Source: Anastatus disparis
Taxonomy: Eukaryota > Arthropoda > Insecta > Hymenoptera > Eupelmidae
Assembly (NCBI GenBank): GCA_017163975.1
Contig: JAFFSR010000221.1
Location: 8,556,001 to 8,620,000 of the forward strand
Length of the DNA stretch: 64,000 bases
Reading direction: 5' to 3'
Position 1 is the first letter of the stretch. The number at the start of each line of letters is the position of its first letter. Positions 48,182 to 59,738 of the stretch are shown one piece after another. The notes beneath the pieces are model-generated. The model saw only the letters and a program-made list of their open reading frames with translations. It searched no databases and was not told the DNA's origin. Position numbers and translations under genes: made by a program.

Positions 48182-48293
48182 TTTATAAAAGAATAGATTT
48201 AAGAGTGTTTACTCTTTTGTCAAAGATTGAAAGGTACTTTTTTAACTTTGTAAGGTGTAAAATAACATTTTAATATATTTTATTATAATTCAT

Positions 48294-48385
48294 ATTTTTT
48301 TTACACAGGGCGCGTACAGTGGGTACTTTACTCCCTCCCAGCGAACAGTAAAGTATACCCACTGCACGCTGCCTGTTTAAAAAAA
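48294..48385. mobile_element. Palindrome Q1 (second small family)
   Basis: A T-run then ACAGGGCGCGTACAGTGGGT, mirrored by ACCCACTGCACGCTGCCTGT then an A-run; the loop is CTCCCTCCCAGCGAA between ACTTTA-type arms. A relative lies at 52763-52842. Confidence 0.65.
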
Positions 48386-51300
48386 TCGCATATATTCAAA
48401 TTTAAAGAATGCAAAGAATTTAAAAATTTTCAATCCTTGATAGTTTTAGATATAGTCACGTAACTTTATTATTTTCAAAAGAGTAAATAGATCAACTTAA
48501 TCTTTTGAGGAACATCGAAGTGTAAATTAATCGAATTAATCGCAATCAAATAAAACGCAAACTCCGTAGAGCTCCTTTGGAAAGTTTAAATCATCAAATT
48601 ACTACTAGTAAGGAAAAAATTTTCAATTTACTTTTTTTATAAAGTAAGAAACTGTATTTTTCAACTTTCATCCTTGTAACACTGAGCTTATTTGAATAGC
48701 ACGATTTTCTGTAAGATCACCTTTTCTCAAAATTTTGTTCGCTATCTAATTTTTTTTAACGTAATCAATTTAATTTTTTGGCTATATTACTCACACTTGC
48801 TTAAAAAGTAAATTTTTAAGGAGTTGTAAAAAAATCAAGTTAGAATATTAAATATAACTATAACAGTTTTTATCAACGGGTGCAAACAACCCCAGGGAGG
48901 TTGCTCCGGAGCGATAAACTTAGTGTATCGATGTATGCTATCTTTGTTCAGCACATTGATTTCATATCTTCTGTCTCTGTGATACAGAGTTGTGCAATTT
49001 TCTAGAGCAACCCCCCAGTTTGCTGTAAAGAATAAGAATTAAATTTTCAATTATGCGAAAAATTATTGATTGTAACTAAAATATAGAATTTTCCGAAAGT
49101 TAGAAAAATTTTTTTTTAACATTTTATAAATAAATCTTATGTAAGAATATATTTTAATGTACGAGCTAAAATAAAAATTACTTATTTCGAAAACTTTCTT
49201 CTTCAATGTTTATCAAAATTTTTCAAGTTCTTACAAAATAGAAAATTCCAATACTATATCAAACTTTTGGCAGAAAAATTTTAGCATTTTAACAATAGGA
49301 AAACTAAAGACTTATTATAACAGCATTTTTTTTGAGGTATTTATATTTTTTTAACAAGCGGAAAGTTTTAATCGATATTTTTTCTAATAATAAATAATAA
49401 ATTATTACAATTATGTTAAGAAAATGGATTTTCAAAGTCTGCAAAAGAGATTAATAGTTAAATAACAAAGTTAATTAATTAAAAACAATACTTCATAACT
49501 AAATAATAATTATTAATTTATTAATTTGTGTAAATTGTAAAGCTAGCGAGCTATTTAGAAAAGAAAACTAATGTAAAAAGTAGAAAAAATATTAAAAAAA
49601 TTGAGTGAACAATTATTACTTAAAAGTATAAGAAAAACAATTTGTGTGAATAAAATAAAAATAATATGGCATATTATTTAAAAAAAATTAATTAAAAAAC
49701 AACTTGCTAAGCGTTGAATAAATCTGGTTAGCATGAATAATGAACATGAGCCAGGCATTTTAATCAACCCTGAACAAGTAGACAGAGAGTATATAAACCT
49801 TAAGATCATATTTACTGGTATATTATTTTTTTTCACTTTTTACCCTAGCATGTAATAATAATAAGCAAGACGTCTTAGATATTATGAATTATGACGGTGT
49901 GACACACAAGTGTTAGCTGTTGTCCGCGTGAACAGTTCATGATGCTCCCTACTCCCTACCCTAAAATGTTTGCACATTACGTTTTTTTTTAAAACGTACA
50001 ATTTTTATATTTGCAATTTTGCTTTCCACTCTATACATGCTTAGAAATGTTTTTCTTTTAAAATTCTACTCTGTTAAAGATGGAAGAAGGAAATAAGAAA
50101 GATGAAAAATGAAAAAAATGATAAGTAATTACATTGCTCTCGTAATAGTTCAGGAGTTTAATTACTTAGAAAACGTCAGAGATTCACCAGACTTAATCTT
50201 TTATTTTTCTTTTTCTTTCCATTAAATTGTTGATAAATCGAAATATATAGTGATACGATTAGAGAAATAAGTGGAGAAGAAGGATTATATAAATGTTTTA
50301 ATAAAATATCTTTAATGTTTTGACTAGTTTATGAATAACATAGTTTTTCATTGATGATTATTTATATTATGACAATACTAAGAAGCCTTTTATTAGAAAA
50401 AAACCAAACAAATAATTTTATTTATATTGCTAAGTATTTAATTAACTGGAATTATCGCAAATTTACAATACGTCGGATAAATATTAAAAATTTTTTCATT
50501 CCTTCTATTTTATGAAAGAAGACGAAAATTAAAACAGAGAAAGAAAAAAAAATGGTAACAAGTATAAATTATTTTTTATTCATTTAAAATTAACGAGTAT
50601 TCAATGGTCATAAATTTTTGTAACTTAAACTTACAATTGAATAGAAAAGGAGATGATTAGTAAAATCGAATATTGTAATCGATGTTGAAATCTCTTATCA
50701 ATAAAATATCACTTTTGAATACTTTGATAAATGGATATCTAAAAATTTATTCGAAATATATTCTTATTTTTATTATTTTTAAAAATTATTTTAAATAGAT
50801 TTTCGTTGTTAAGAATTTTTACATATGCTGATGTAAAAATGAAAAGTTAAAAAAATTTTTTCAAGTATTCTTACTATTTATTTAATTCAATAATTTTTAG
50901 AAATTATATTTCTTGGATTTAAAATCGAAAAATTAGATTAAACAAAGTGATTTATTTAAAAAATATGTTCACATTACTCTTCCTTTTATAAGTAAGATTT
51001 GAAATCTTTAAATGTTTAATCGTTCATGTATCCATCTCCTCATATCCCTAAATTGTATTACACGTTCTTTTTCTACATATATTAAAAAATGAACTATATA
51101 TCTATCTATCTATTGTAACTGAGAGACATATTTAATTTTTTATAAAAATTACTATACATATATGATAAAATTGATATGGTAAAGTTTCCATAAACACGTA
51201 ATAAATTTATATATATATATATCCCACAGATACAATGGAATATAGTACATTTACCCATAGAATATCTCTCCGTGTTAATTAAAATAAGCATATTCTTAAA

Positions 51301-51947
51301 ATTTTTTATATCCAATAAAAAATAATAAATAAACTTGAAATGAGACACGATAAGAAAGAGAATAAAAATCCGATTGATATACATGGCTTGGACGAAACTT
51401 TTCTGCTTAAATCTTCTACTCGCTTATAAGAAGTAGAAGAAAGCGAAAGAAACATAAACAGCTGATTTCAAGGCCTTTTTTATGTTCATATACATTGCAT
51501 ACGACGATCAGCAGTAAACGTTTTTACTGTCGTACTTAACTTGTATATCATATATTAGATTTTCTTGCTTGAATGTGTGCCATATAAGAAAATAAAAAGG
51601 TGACATAAATATGCTCTGACCTTAAACTAGGTCGTGTAGTCGACAAAAAATAAAAAACGTCAACCTGTCCATGCAATTGCGCTCATCATGTAATATTATT
51701 TCCTACTTTGATGATTTTTTCAACTTTTAATATTATAATATAATTTTAATGTGAATTCAGAAAAAAGTGCATAAAAATAATAAATTAAAGTATTACGTAT
51801 GTTTAAACATGTGTGACAATTAAAAAATACGTTAATATTAAAAATGTAAAAATACTAAATCGCTATAAAAATAAAAACGTAAAATAAAAAAAGTTAAGCA
51901 ATGAGATACAAGTTAATGTAAAACAAAAGTATAGTAATAAATATAAA

Positions 51948-52223
51948 TTGGCAATGTTTGTAAAGTTTGTTAATTACATTAGTGAGAACGTTCGAGGTGA
52001 TAATAAAGACATAAAGCATAAAATTGACCTTCATAGAGTTAAACAATTGCTTTATGACGAATTAAATTTACGATTTTATTGTAGTTTAAGTGAAAAATTC
52101 GTAGATGCGAGTATTATTACTGGTTTCCGAAAAGCAATGCTGAGCTCAGATCCTTATGAAATAGTACCTATAGAATATCAAACTATTATTTTTTACCAAA
52201 CTTACAGCGTTATTAAAATTTGA
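51948..52223 (+). pseudogene. Short open frame of 91 codons, coding-like at its start, ending inside a repeat; identity unknown
   Basis: The first ~60 residues (starting MAMFVKFVNYISENVRGDNK, later LRFYCSLSEKFVDASIITGF) have a balanced, protein-like composition unlike the Phe/Ile/Lys runs of random frames in this DNA. I do not recognise the family. From about 52136 on, the DNA aligns with the interior of the repeat family starting GACTAGGAGAG, so the C-terminal ~28 residues come from that repeat and the frame looks truncated by it. It could be a broken host exon or a retrocopied fragment, or chance. Confidence 0.25.
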
Positions 52224-52565
52224 CCTAAATTTCCTTTTAAAAACATTAATTAAGAAAAAATGCTGAAATGTAGTACAATTTTTAAAACGCTGTAACTATA
52301 GGAAAAAATAATATTTTGATATGCTATAGGTGATATTTAGAAAGGATTTGAGCTTAGCTTCCATTTAAAAAAACGTTAAAGCTTCTAACTATAAATGTTT
52401 GAAAATCTAGTAACTTTTTTAGTGACTTTGATTGCCTATAACTAGGGAAATATTGAGCATTGAGGTCTAAAATTTTGGCTTTCTTCAAATTTCTGCATCC
52501 AGAATCATTTCCCCAAATTTGAGAAAAATCCGTAACCCGAAAGAGAAACACTCTCCTTGTTACAG
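52136..52565. mobile_element. Y-family fragment Y3
   Basis: The centre (ACATTAATTAA-type word near 52245) and the complete right arm, ending GAGAAACACTCTCCTTGTTAC, match Y1. The left arm is truncated near 52136, where it joins the coding-like frame. Confidence 0.6.
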
Positions 52566-52637
52566 AAGGAATGATTTATTACTATTTGTCGATTTTAAAT
52601 TTTACAGTATTGGCCATAAGGTTAAATTGGTGTGAAA

Positions 52638-52762
52638 AATAATATATTGTGCACCTAGTAAGTAAAAGTAAAGAACGTATGAAATGGTATGTAAATTAGC
52701 TTGATAAACATACGATTTGAGGCATTCTTTATTTAATCCATGATCGTGGTGCCTACACGATT
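52638..52762. mobile_element. Palindromic element P10 (eroded)
   Basis: 125 bp. Ends are AATAATATATTGTGCACC and GGTGCCTACACGATT. It shares the AAATCGTATG stem word with P9 but has lost the GC-rich apex (only TAGCTTGATAAACATAC remains). Confidence 0.6.
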
Positions 52763-52842
52763 TTTTTACACAGGCAGCGTACTGTGGATAATATTCACTG
52801 AGAGGGAGTAAAGTACTCACTGTGTGCGCCCTGTAAAAAAAA
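52763..52842. mobile_element. Palindrome Q2
   Basis: A T-run then ACAGGCAGCGTACTGTG, mirrored by a CACTGTGTGCGCCCTGT and A-run arm. It contains GGGAGTAAAGTA as in Q1 and lies immediately between P10 and P11. Arms are less perfect than in Q1. Confidence 0.6.
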
Positions 52843-52858
52843 ATCTTTTTTACTTGGA

Positions 52859-52945
52859 AATAGTACAATACGCAACTAGGGAGTAAAGTCGTATATTTCT
52901 CCCGATGAAGAAATAGACTTTGCTCCCAAGTTGCATAAGGTGCTT
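52859..52945. mobile_element. Palindromic element P11 (short)
   Basis: About 87 bp. The left end AATAGTACAATACGCAACT pairs with AGTTGCATAAGGTG. The stem is GGGAGTAAAGTC..ATTTCT with an 8-base loop (CCCGATGA) in place of the usual apex. Confidence 0.6.
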
Positions 52946-53149
52946 CATTCCCACCTCAACCATGGCCACTTGATTAACTTAATAAAACGAACTTATTTGA
53001 AAAAAATTAAAATTAAATTTTATTCTAGAAATTTTCAATAATATATTAAATTTTACAAATTTATTATTTTCCGGGAGAAATGAAATTTGCGGAAGAAAAG
53101 TACTCATTTCTCACTAAATTTGGGTGAAATAAATTTTGCGGAAGATAAA

Positions 53150-53225
53150 GTATGATACACATCTAGGGAGGTAAAGATCTGGCGAGTCCATAGCACATTT
53201 TTGCCACCTTCGCCTTCGGCTCGGC
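53150..53225. repeat. Half of a palindrome-family element
   Basis: It reads from a degraded terminus (GTATGATACACATCTAGGGA) to the apical motif CACCTTCGCCTTCGGCTCGGC and then passes into unrelated AT-rich DNA. No second arm follows. Confidence 0.5.
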
Positions 53226-53701
53226 CTTTTTATTATTTTAAAAGGCTATAAAATAATAAAAATGTAATTTTTCTAATGTATTATTTGAAGCTAACTTAGT
53301 GAAAAAGTAAGTTTCATAAGATTCGTTTCTCGAGTAAATATATAAACGGTTAGGTATCTATATAATATGACGTTGTGTAACAGATGCAATGTAACGCTAG
53401 TTATTTTTCAAAACAATATTCCTACTTTTTTCGTAATATTTTTCATTTACTATCAATAATACAATATAGTCCAATAAAATAATTGTAAATTATTGTAACT
53501 AATTAAAATATTTGCAAAGATGAGAAAAACTTTATTTTATCTATTATATAAGTTTCAAAGATAGGAAGTCGATAATAGAAATTTTTAATAATAATTTAAT
53601 GAATGACATGCTAATAGCATGGATTAACTTTATTAAGAAAGTCGTTAAATTTACAATACTTCAATTACATCACATATATTCTTGTGACATTAAATGATAA
53701 A

Positions 53702-53980
53702 TTATTGATAAGAGAATCCTTTTTTTTTAGTTTTAAGTTTAATTGTTATCTTATCGCAATCCATAAACATTTCAAGTACATAAATCATATCGTATATAAA
53801 AAAATTAATTTTTCTTTTTTCTTCTTTCATGAATTCTAGAAAATTTACTATGTGTTGTTGTAAAAAAATAGAAAAAATAAAATATTCAACATGATGACGC
53901 AGCATAATTAAAAGGCTATAAAGATTCATGAACATTGCTATATTAGAGATCGTTTGGATCGTTTCCTGGCTTTCTGCCAT
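53702..53980 (-). CDS. Weak 92-codon open frame, unrecognised
   Basis: It begins MAESQETIQTISNIAMFMNL and contains two hydrophobic stretches (about residues 12-28 and 32-50) and a Lys-rich tail. There is no homology I recognise and no splice partner or promoter that I can see. In DNA this AT-rich a frame of this size can arise by chance. I keep it only because the first ~50 residues look less biased than neighbouring random frames. Confidence 0.15.
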   Translation of the reverse strand: MAESQETIQTISNIAMFMNLYSLLIMLRHHVEYFIFSIFLQQHIVNFLEFMKEEKRKINFFIYDMIYVLEMFMDCDKITIKLKTKKKGFSYQ

Positions 53981-54964
53981 TAATACACCTATAAACTAAT
54001 AGTTAACAATGAATAAATATATACTTTGTTTTAAAATGGAAATTGCAATGATTCAGAGTATTTAAATATATAGTAATTTCTTAGAGCTTTCTTTTCAATC
54101 AATTGCTTTGTTTTTAATATATTGTATTAACACAAGTAACAAAATTCATTTCTATTTTACTTTTCAATGAAAAAAAATTAAACTTTTTATGAGTTGCGAG
54201 ATTATTAAATTTGATGTTTAAAGTTTCTAAATTCGTAGTATTTAAAAGATTATTTTAAAGCGGATTTATTTGAGATTATTTTACAAATATCTTCTTCTAT
54301 CTTTTAATACTTTTAATATAATTAAATTTAAATAAAATCGTATTGTTAACTTTTATTTGTTTAATAATTAAGTCTATTTTATCCATACGCCAAGCCTAGA
54401 AAATCAAATTCTTATGATAAGACAATACTTGTAATTGGTTATTTGATAAATAACCTGTTATTATTAACTGAAGCACAACGTATTATTGAGAAGAGGCTTG
54501 ATTAAATACGTTTGAGTTTTAAAAAATTTCTATCAAAGTAATACCTTTTTTTGTTAAAAAAAACATCCAATCTATTGGATTCGAATGCTGCACAAGTTAA
54601 AAAGTCAATAATTTAGTAAAATGTATATAATAAAAAGAGCTTATAAAAATCATCGGTCAAGCATGCACCGGCAGTCTCTCGGTCAGCCGGTAAATGCGCG
54701 CTTATTGTTATAACTAAAAAAATCGAATGTTCAAAAATTTTATGTTGTCCAACTAGCAGCTGATGTTCAGGTATCAGCTGATCGACTCAAACAGATAAAA
54801 AATTAAATGAAATTTTGAAAAAATTTAAAAACCCCTGGTCGAAATGTAAACATAAAAAATGATGTATATAAAAATTTAAGGTTATTAGTAATAATAATGC
54901 CAAAGAAATGGCCATAAAATGTTTAGTAAAGCAGTAAAAAAAGTTTCAATTTCCATCAGGGACT

Positions 54965-55463
54965 TTTATACACGGGAAACATTTCGCACGTACAGCGACG
55001 GTGACTAGGTTGTGCGGCACGATGCCGGCACTAGATTTCAGGTGTCGAGATGGCGTGACAGTCAAAGCTATAGCAACGCACGCTCAACCAGTGATGGATT
55101 TCGAGGATGCTTTATACATTTATGTATATCTATATATTAGGATATCCATTAGCCAACTTCAGAGTATACCGTAGAATTAGAGTATAAGCAGAATATATTA
55201 TTCTGTAGTATATACTCTGAAGTTGGCTGTTGGATATCATATAAGCATCTTCGAAATCCATCACAGCGCTCAACATATGTGACTCTGCCTTGTTTTACAC
55301 AGTAGCGCCCCTCGTGCATCTCGAGGCAAGCGTTGACATTCTACAGAGATAGCCACTGTAACGAAGTAACATCGGCACCGTATTTTTCGGTGCCGATGCA
55401 GCAGACGCACGATGTCTCACAAGCACACTTCCTTACCGTGCCAAATGTTTTCCGTGTAGAAAA
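54965..55463. mobile_element. TIR element Z (TACACGG..ACATTT ends)
   Basis: TACACGGGAAACATTTCGCACG at the left and CCAAATGTTTTCCGTGTA at the right pair. GTGCCGATG and related CpG-rich words lie in both halves. The interior is interrupted by a hAT-like MITE. Confidence 0.6.
55089..55266. mobile_element. hAT-like MITE with 8-bp target duplication
   Basis: 178 bp. CAGTGATGGATTTCGAGGAT is mirrored by ATCTTCGAAATCCATCACAG, and the arms continue (GGATATCC, GCCAACTTCAGAGTATA). The direct repeat CGCTCAAC flanks it exactly (55081-55088, 55267-55274). CAG-type ends plus an 8-bp duplication are the hallmark of hAT elements. Confidence 0.82.
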
Positions 55464-56309
55464 ATCAAAATTTTAACGTTCATCAATTTTTTTCATTATT
55501 TTCATCCAACTTTGATCTTTTACTTTTTAAGTGCTTTGTAAAAAATTCCAAAGAAATAAAATTTCAATTAGGGGGTACTAATAGTTTTAAAAATATTTTA
55601 TTTTTCAAATAAAAAATAAATTTTAATTCGAAAGTTTTTCGTAGATTTCTGTATTTTGGAGTAATTGGAGAAATTAATATAACCTTCAAAATGAATCTTC
55701 CATTATTTCACCTTCAATATTATACTCTTCCTACGAAAAACTAAGTCAGCTAAATGAGAATGACTTGTGTGTATAGAAAAAAAAGTTATTTTCCACTGTA
55801 CACACATTCAGAAGGTTTTTAATTTGAAGATAAGCTATGAAAACTTAAACTATAATCCAAAAAAGTTGAGCATTTGGAAAAAAAATTCGGAAAATCAATA
55901 AATAAACTTTTCTATTATAACGTAAGAAAAAAATTTTTTTATTAACGGTTTATTATTTTATTACCTGTTCAGTATATACATATAAGGAACTTTTTTTCTC
56001 ACTTAATTATCACATTACGTCACATTACTCGTCTTGTCATGATAAAAATTATTTAAACATAAATAAAAATTAGGAAAATAAAATGCATACCTAAATCATG
56101 TTTATAAAAGAGTATATAAAGAAAAGCCGGTTATTGATGTTATAAATGTAGACCGGTGCAAAAAAAGCAAAAACAGAAGGAGGATCTTGATTATTTAAAA
56201 AATTCAATTTATTTAACATAAGAGTTTAAAAGATTAATTACTTACATTCGAAATAATAATAATTGAATGAAAAATTTTTAAAATTTAATAATAAAATAAA
56301 GGTTAAATT

Positions 56310-56680
56310 AAGGTAGTTTTGTTTGTTATTACTAATCTCCGGCTTACAAAGAGAGACTCTCTGCTAAGAGAGTACGCTTGACTACGCACACACTGAATGT
56401 TTCTATGTAGCTCGCGACACCTTTTATTTTTTCGAGAAGGTACCAGTACCAATAACGCGATAATACAATAATGACCAGAGCCACAGCCACAGCCACAGCC
56501 ACAGCACAGAGGAGCGGAGAAAGACGCAAAAAAGCAGTAACAGCCAGGCAGAACCCTTCTTTTCCCGAACGTTCGCCGTCGAGCCGGCACATCTTATTTC
56601 TCTCTTGGAATATAGAGAATAATCGATTGGTGCTCTTTAAAAATTTCAGGCTAGCCAACTTTATCAATAGAGATTAAATA
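56310..56680. other. GC-elevated block with (CCACAG)n
   Basis: It contrasts with very AT-rich flanks and contains CpG words (TCGCGAC, AACGCGAT, CGAACGTTCGCCGTCGAGCC) and about four CCACAG hexamers at 56476-56504. Open frames overlap on both strands, but none has a recognised domain, and their Ala/Thr or Cys/Gly runs are just the hexamer read in different frames. It may be a promoter or 5' UTR exon of an unseen gene. Confidence 0.45.
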
Positions 56681-56803
56681 TTTAAATATTGCACGATTAA
56701 GAAATATTTTTTCAAAACAACTTGACAATATTTTTTTACTGCTTTTTAAAATCCTTTTCAAATATTTGGCTACAAAATTAAATTTTAATAATTATTTCAT
56801 TAA

Positions 56804-57232
56804 GAGGCGGTCGGAACCAAATCGGTGACTTGCGGTATACATCAAGTCAGCATTTTTCGCTTTACGATAATATTTTGTATATTTTTATGGCTTAAACTAT
56901 TTCAAATCATTCTTTATATACATGACTAGAGGAAATGACTATATTTTTACCATATGAATAAGTAAATAAATTAATATAAGCATTTATTACAAATATCAAA
57001 CTGACTTGACATATACCGCATGCAAAAAACTGTCGTGTCGATTGTTAGGTGGCATTTTTCGCTTTATAACAATATTCTGTATATTTTTGTGGCTTTAACT
57101 ATTTTAAATTATTCTTTATATACATGACTAGAGGAAATGACTATATTTTTACCATATTAATAAATGAATAAATTATTATAAGCATTTATTACAAGCACCG
57201 AACTAAGTCACCGATTTGGTTCCGACCGCCTC
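56804..57232. mobile_element. TTAA element W2 (GAGGCGGTCGG ends)
   Basis: 429 bp between TTAA sites (56800-56803, 57233-57236). Ends GAGGCGGTCGGAACCAAATC and its mirror. The interior has a directly repeated block of about 150 bp (GCATTTTTCGCTTTA..ACTAGAGGAAATGACTATAT at about 56850 and 57050), whereas W1 carries the related words as inverted arms. Confidence 0.78.
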
Positions 57233-58441
57233 TTAATGAAAAAATATAAATTTCTTGACTATTAAAAAATTTGAATTTTTTCTTTTGTAAATCGATATAT
57301 ATTACTAGCTATGCATGCTCAAAGAGAAAAATTTAAAAATCTATTTAAATAATGCATAAATCTGTTTTGCGATTAATTAAAAAATTTTTTAAATTATATC
57401 GTTTGTGTGAAATTGTAATAAAATTGATAAAATTTAATAATTTTCATATACAAGAAAGAAGTCTATAAAATTTTATAGTATATAACTGAAAAAGTGTATG
57501 CGATAATAGAAATACTGATAAAATACTAATTTTATAAGTCGTTAAAAAAATAATATGGATTCTAGCAATTTTAATATTTTCTAAGAACGCTTTTGAATGA
57601 AAAAAAAAAAAAATTGTATGTTTGTAAAATAAAGATAAATATTAAAGTATATTTTGAATATTGCTAAAATAATTGATAAATAAGTAATTATTACATAGGA
57701 TGTTTTGTCAAAGAAATAAAATAAAATTTCGTTTAATTATTTATTTAAATAAATGTTTACAGGTACATTAAAATATAATAATTTGTTAAATAGAAAAATA
57801 CTACTGATTACATAATTATTAATTTTATTTGGTTAATATTACCATTATAAATTTCTAGAATCCCCAGTCTTATTAATGATTGATGTGCTTGAATTGTAAA
57901 AATCTAATAATACTTAGATTATAGAAAATAGATTAATTTTATTACTTATTTCACTATTGTAAAAAACATTACAGTAACAGATCTTTAAGTAACAATATAA
58001 AAATATTTTTATAAATGCACCCTACTAATACTGAACACAAATTAAAAAAAGAAAAATTTCTTTATATTGTCATGTTAGAAAAATACTTAAAAATTTTAAT
58101 CTTTAAATAGAGGAAAATTGTAAATATTCACTGTTTTATAGTTATAAATAGTAGATAATTAAAAAACATTATTTCATTATCAATATCATTATAATGTTAT
58201 TTATCAATACGCATATTGATAATGAACACAAAATCGTAGTCAGTTCTTATTCATTGTCTTATTATTTATAATTATCATTATTATTGCTTAAATATATATT
58301 AACTAAAAATATAAAACTGTTGTAATGAAATTGTACTATCTAAATAAATATAAGGAAACTAGCTTTGTTTCCACATTTTCTTAAACATTTGTAATTTAAT
58401 AAAAGTACAAAAGAAATTCTTATAATTATTTATCAAACAAA

Positions 58442-59738
58442 TTAATTATAAACCTTAGGAAAAGATGAACCGATTAATTCTTCATTATTTGAGTATTGAA
58501 CCCAAGTCTGGATCGTAATTTTTTCACCTCCTAATAGAACTTTGCAACTTTTATTCGGTCTTGCGTAAAAACATAGAGTGTACAGTGCTATTTCAAATTC
58601 TGGAGGTGTTCCAATGAACATTGATGATAGTTTAGTTTTATCCAAATAGGAAAGATAAAATTTTAGCACAGCTGCTTTCTATAAAAAAAAATTACTAACT
58701 TTTAATTTAAAAATAATAATAAAATATAAATTTTATTTTTAATATTACAAATAGTTACATTAGCTAGCTGCCTTTTACTAATATATCCCAAATAATTTGC
58801 TTTATTATCATACTCTTGAGTGGCAAAAAAAATCCAATTATGTAAGCCTGTAATATGACTCCCACGTTTTCTTTCTACTAAGAAAACATGTTCAAAACCA
58901 GAACTTCCAAGCTCAGTGTGGTTGGATCTTGAGTATTGATGAAACCAGATTTTTTTTAAAACTTTCTTGTACTCATTAAAATTCTTTGGAAAATAGCCTT
59001 TACTAGCCAAAAAATCCATAGTATGAATTATAATATTAGTGTTGAGTAAACCATCAATGAAGTCATTTTCTTCTGAATCTTCTTCAGGAGTTACATGTTC
59101 TGGATGAAGGGAATTCATGTCATAATTGTCATACAATCTCCGCAACAATAGTATAGTAGGTACTGTTTCATATAGATCTCTTGGCACAATGAGTAAACTT
59201 TAAAGAATATTAAAATTATTTTTAAAATAAATAAACTTTATGATAATTCCAGGTTATTTTTTTAACATACGATTTATAAATCATTTGAATTTTTAAAATG
59301 TTATATTTTAAACTTTAATTTTATCAATATTAAATTTTATTGTTATTTATTTAAATCTATTAAATAAACTATAAATAAATGAATATATTACGGTTCTGGT
59401 GCTTCATCTTTTGCATCTTTTGAATCTCTTTCTCCTTGATAATTAATATTTATGTATTGGAAAATTCCAATAGAAAGTTTTTCAAAAAGTTCTTCTGTTA
59501 TTTTTCTAAGTTCTTTAGTACTTATTAATGAATTTTGTTCTCCAGAATGATGACGTGTATTATGATTATTATGATGATTATGGCCTGTTAATTTATGTAT
59601 AAATTTATTAATATAATAAATGTAAGATTTTAAACATTTTAAAAAATTACGTATTTAAGAAAATATTTTCTAACCTGTTACAGCGCAAAGTGTTAACAGT
59701 GAAATGAGGCAATATAATGCACCTTGTATTACAAACAT
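58442..59738 (-). CDS. Secreted EndoU-type (XendoU / placental protein 11 family) endoribonuclease
   Basis: EndoU enzymes cleave RNA at uridylates to give 2',3'-cyclic phosphates, in a metal-dependent way; members with a signal peptide enter the secretory pathway. Exons 59675-59738, 59392-59584, 58759-59197 and 58442-58678 join in frame to 310 residues, the usual size of a single-domain insect member. Residues 1-21 (MFVIQGALYCLISLLTLCAVT) form a signal peptide. A His/Asn-rich linker (23-34) follows, then the domain from ELRKITEELF (46). Catalytic candidates are His189 (FEHVF) and His205 (GLHNW), 16 apart as in Xenopus EndoU (162/178), with a Lys at 246-248 before LSSMFIGTPPEFE. NHT at 178-180 is a possible glycosylation site. 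The C-terminus IGSSFPKVYN is family-typical. All splice sites are GT/AG and no break is seen. The gene is head-to-head with the DGCR6-like gene. Confidence 0.92.

Larger units (their letters stand above)
41642..58441. other. Intergenic region between Tps and EndoU (16.8 kb)
   Basis: No gene that I can name. 41642-42600 lies upstream of Tps and contains short CpG-containing and purine-rich patches (about 41980-42060, 42340-42450); the Tps promoter or a non-coding first exon may be here, but no element marks it. 45230-47240, 49040-51100 and 57240-58440 are AT-rich without visible structure. Elements and weak frames elsewhere are listed separately. Confidence 0.6.

Noticed and set aside
56303..56677. 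Three overlapping frames (Cys/Gly-, Ala/Val- and Ala/Thr-repeat peptides)
   Set aside because: The repeats in each peptide are the CCACAG array read in different frames; none has a domain or splice context.
58442..59738. EndoU gene as a virus-derived sequence
   Set aside because: Four normal introns, a signal peptide and animal-type family motifs indicate an ordinary insect gene.
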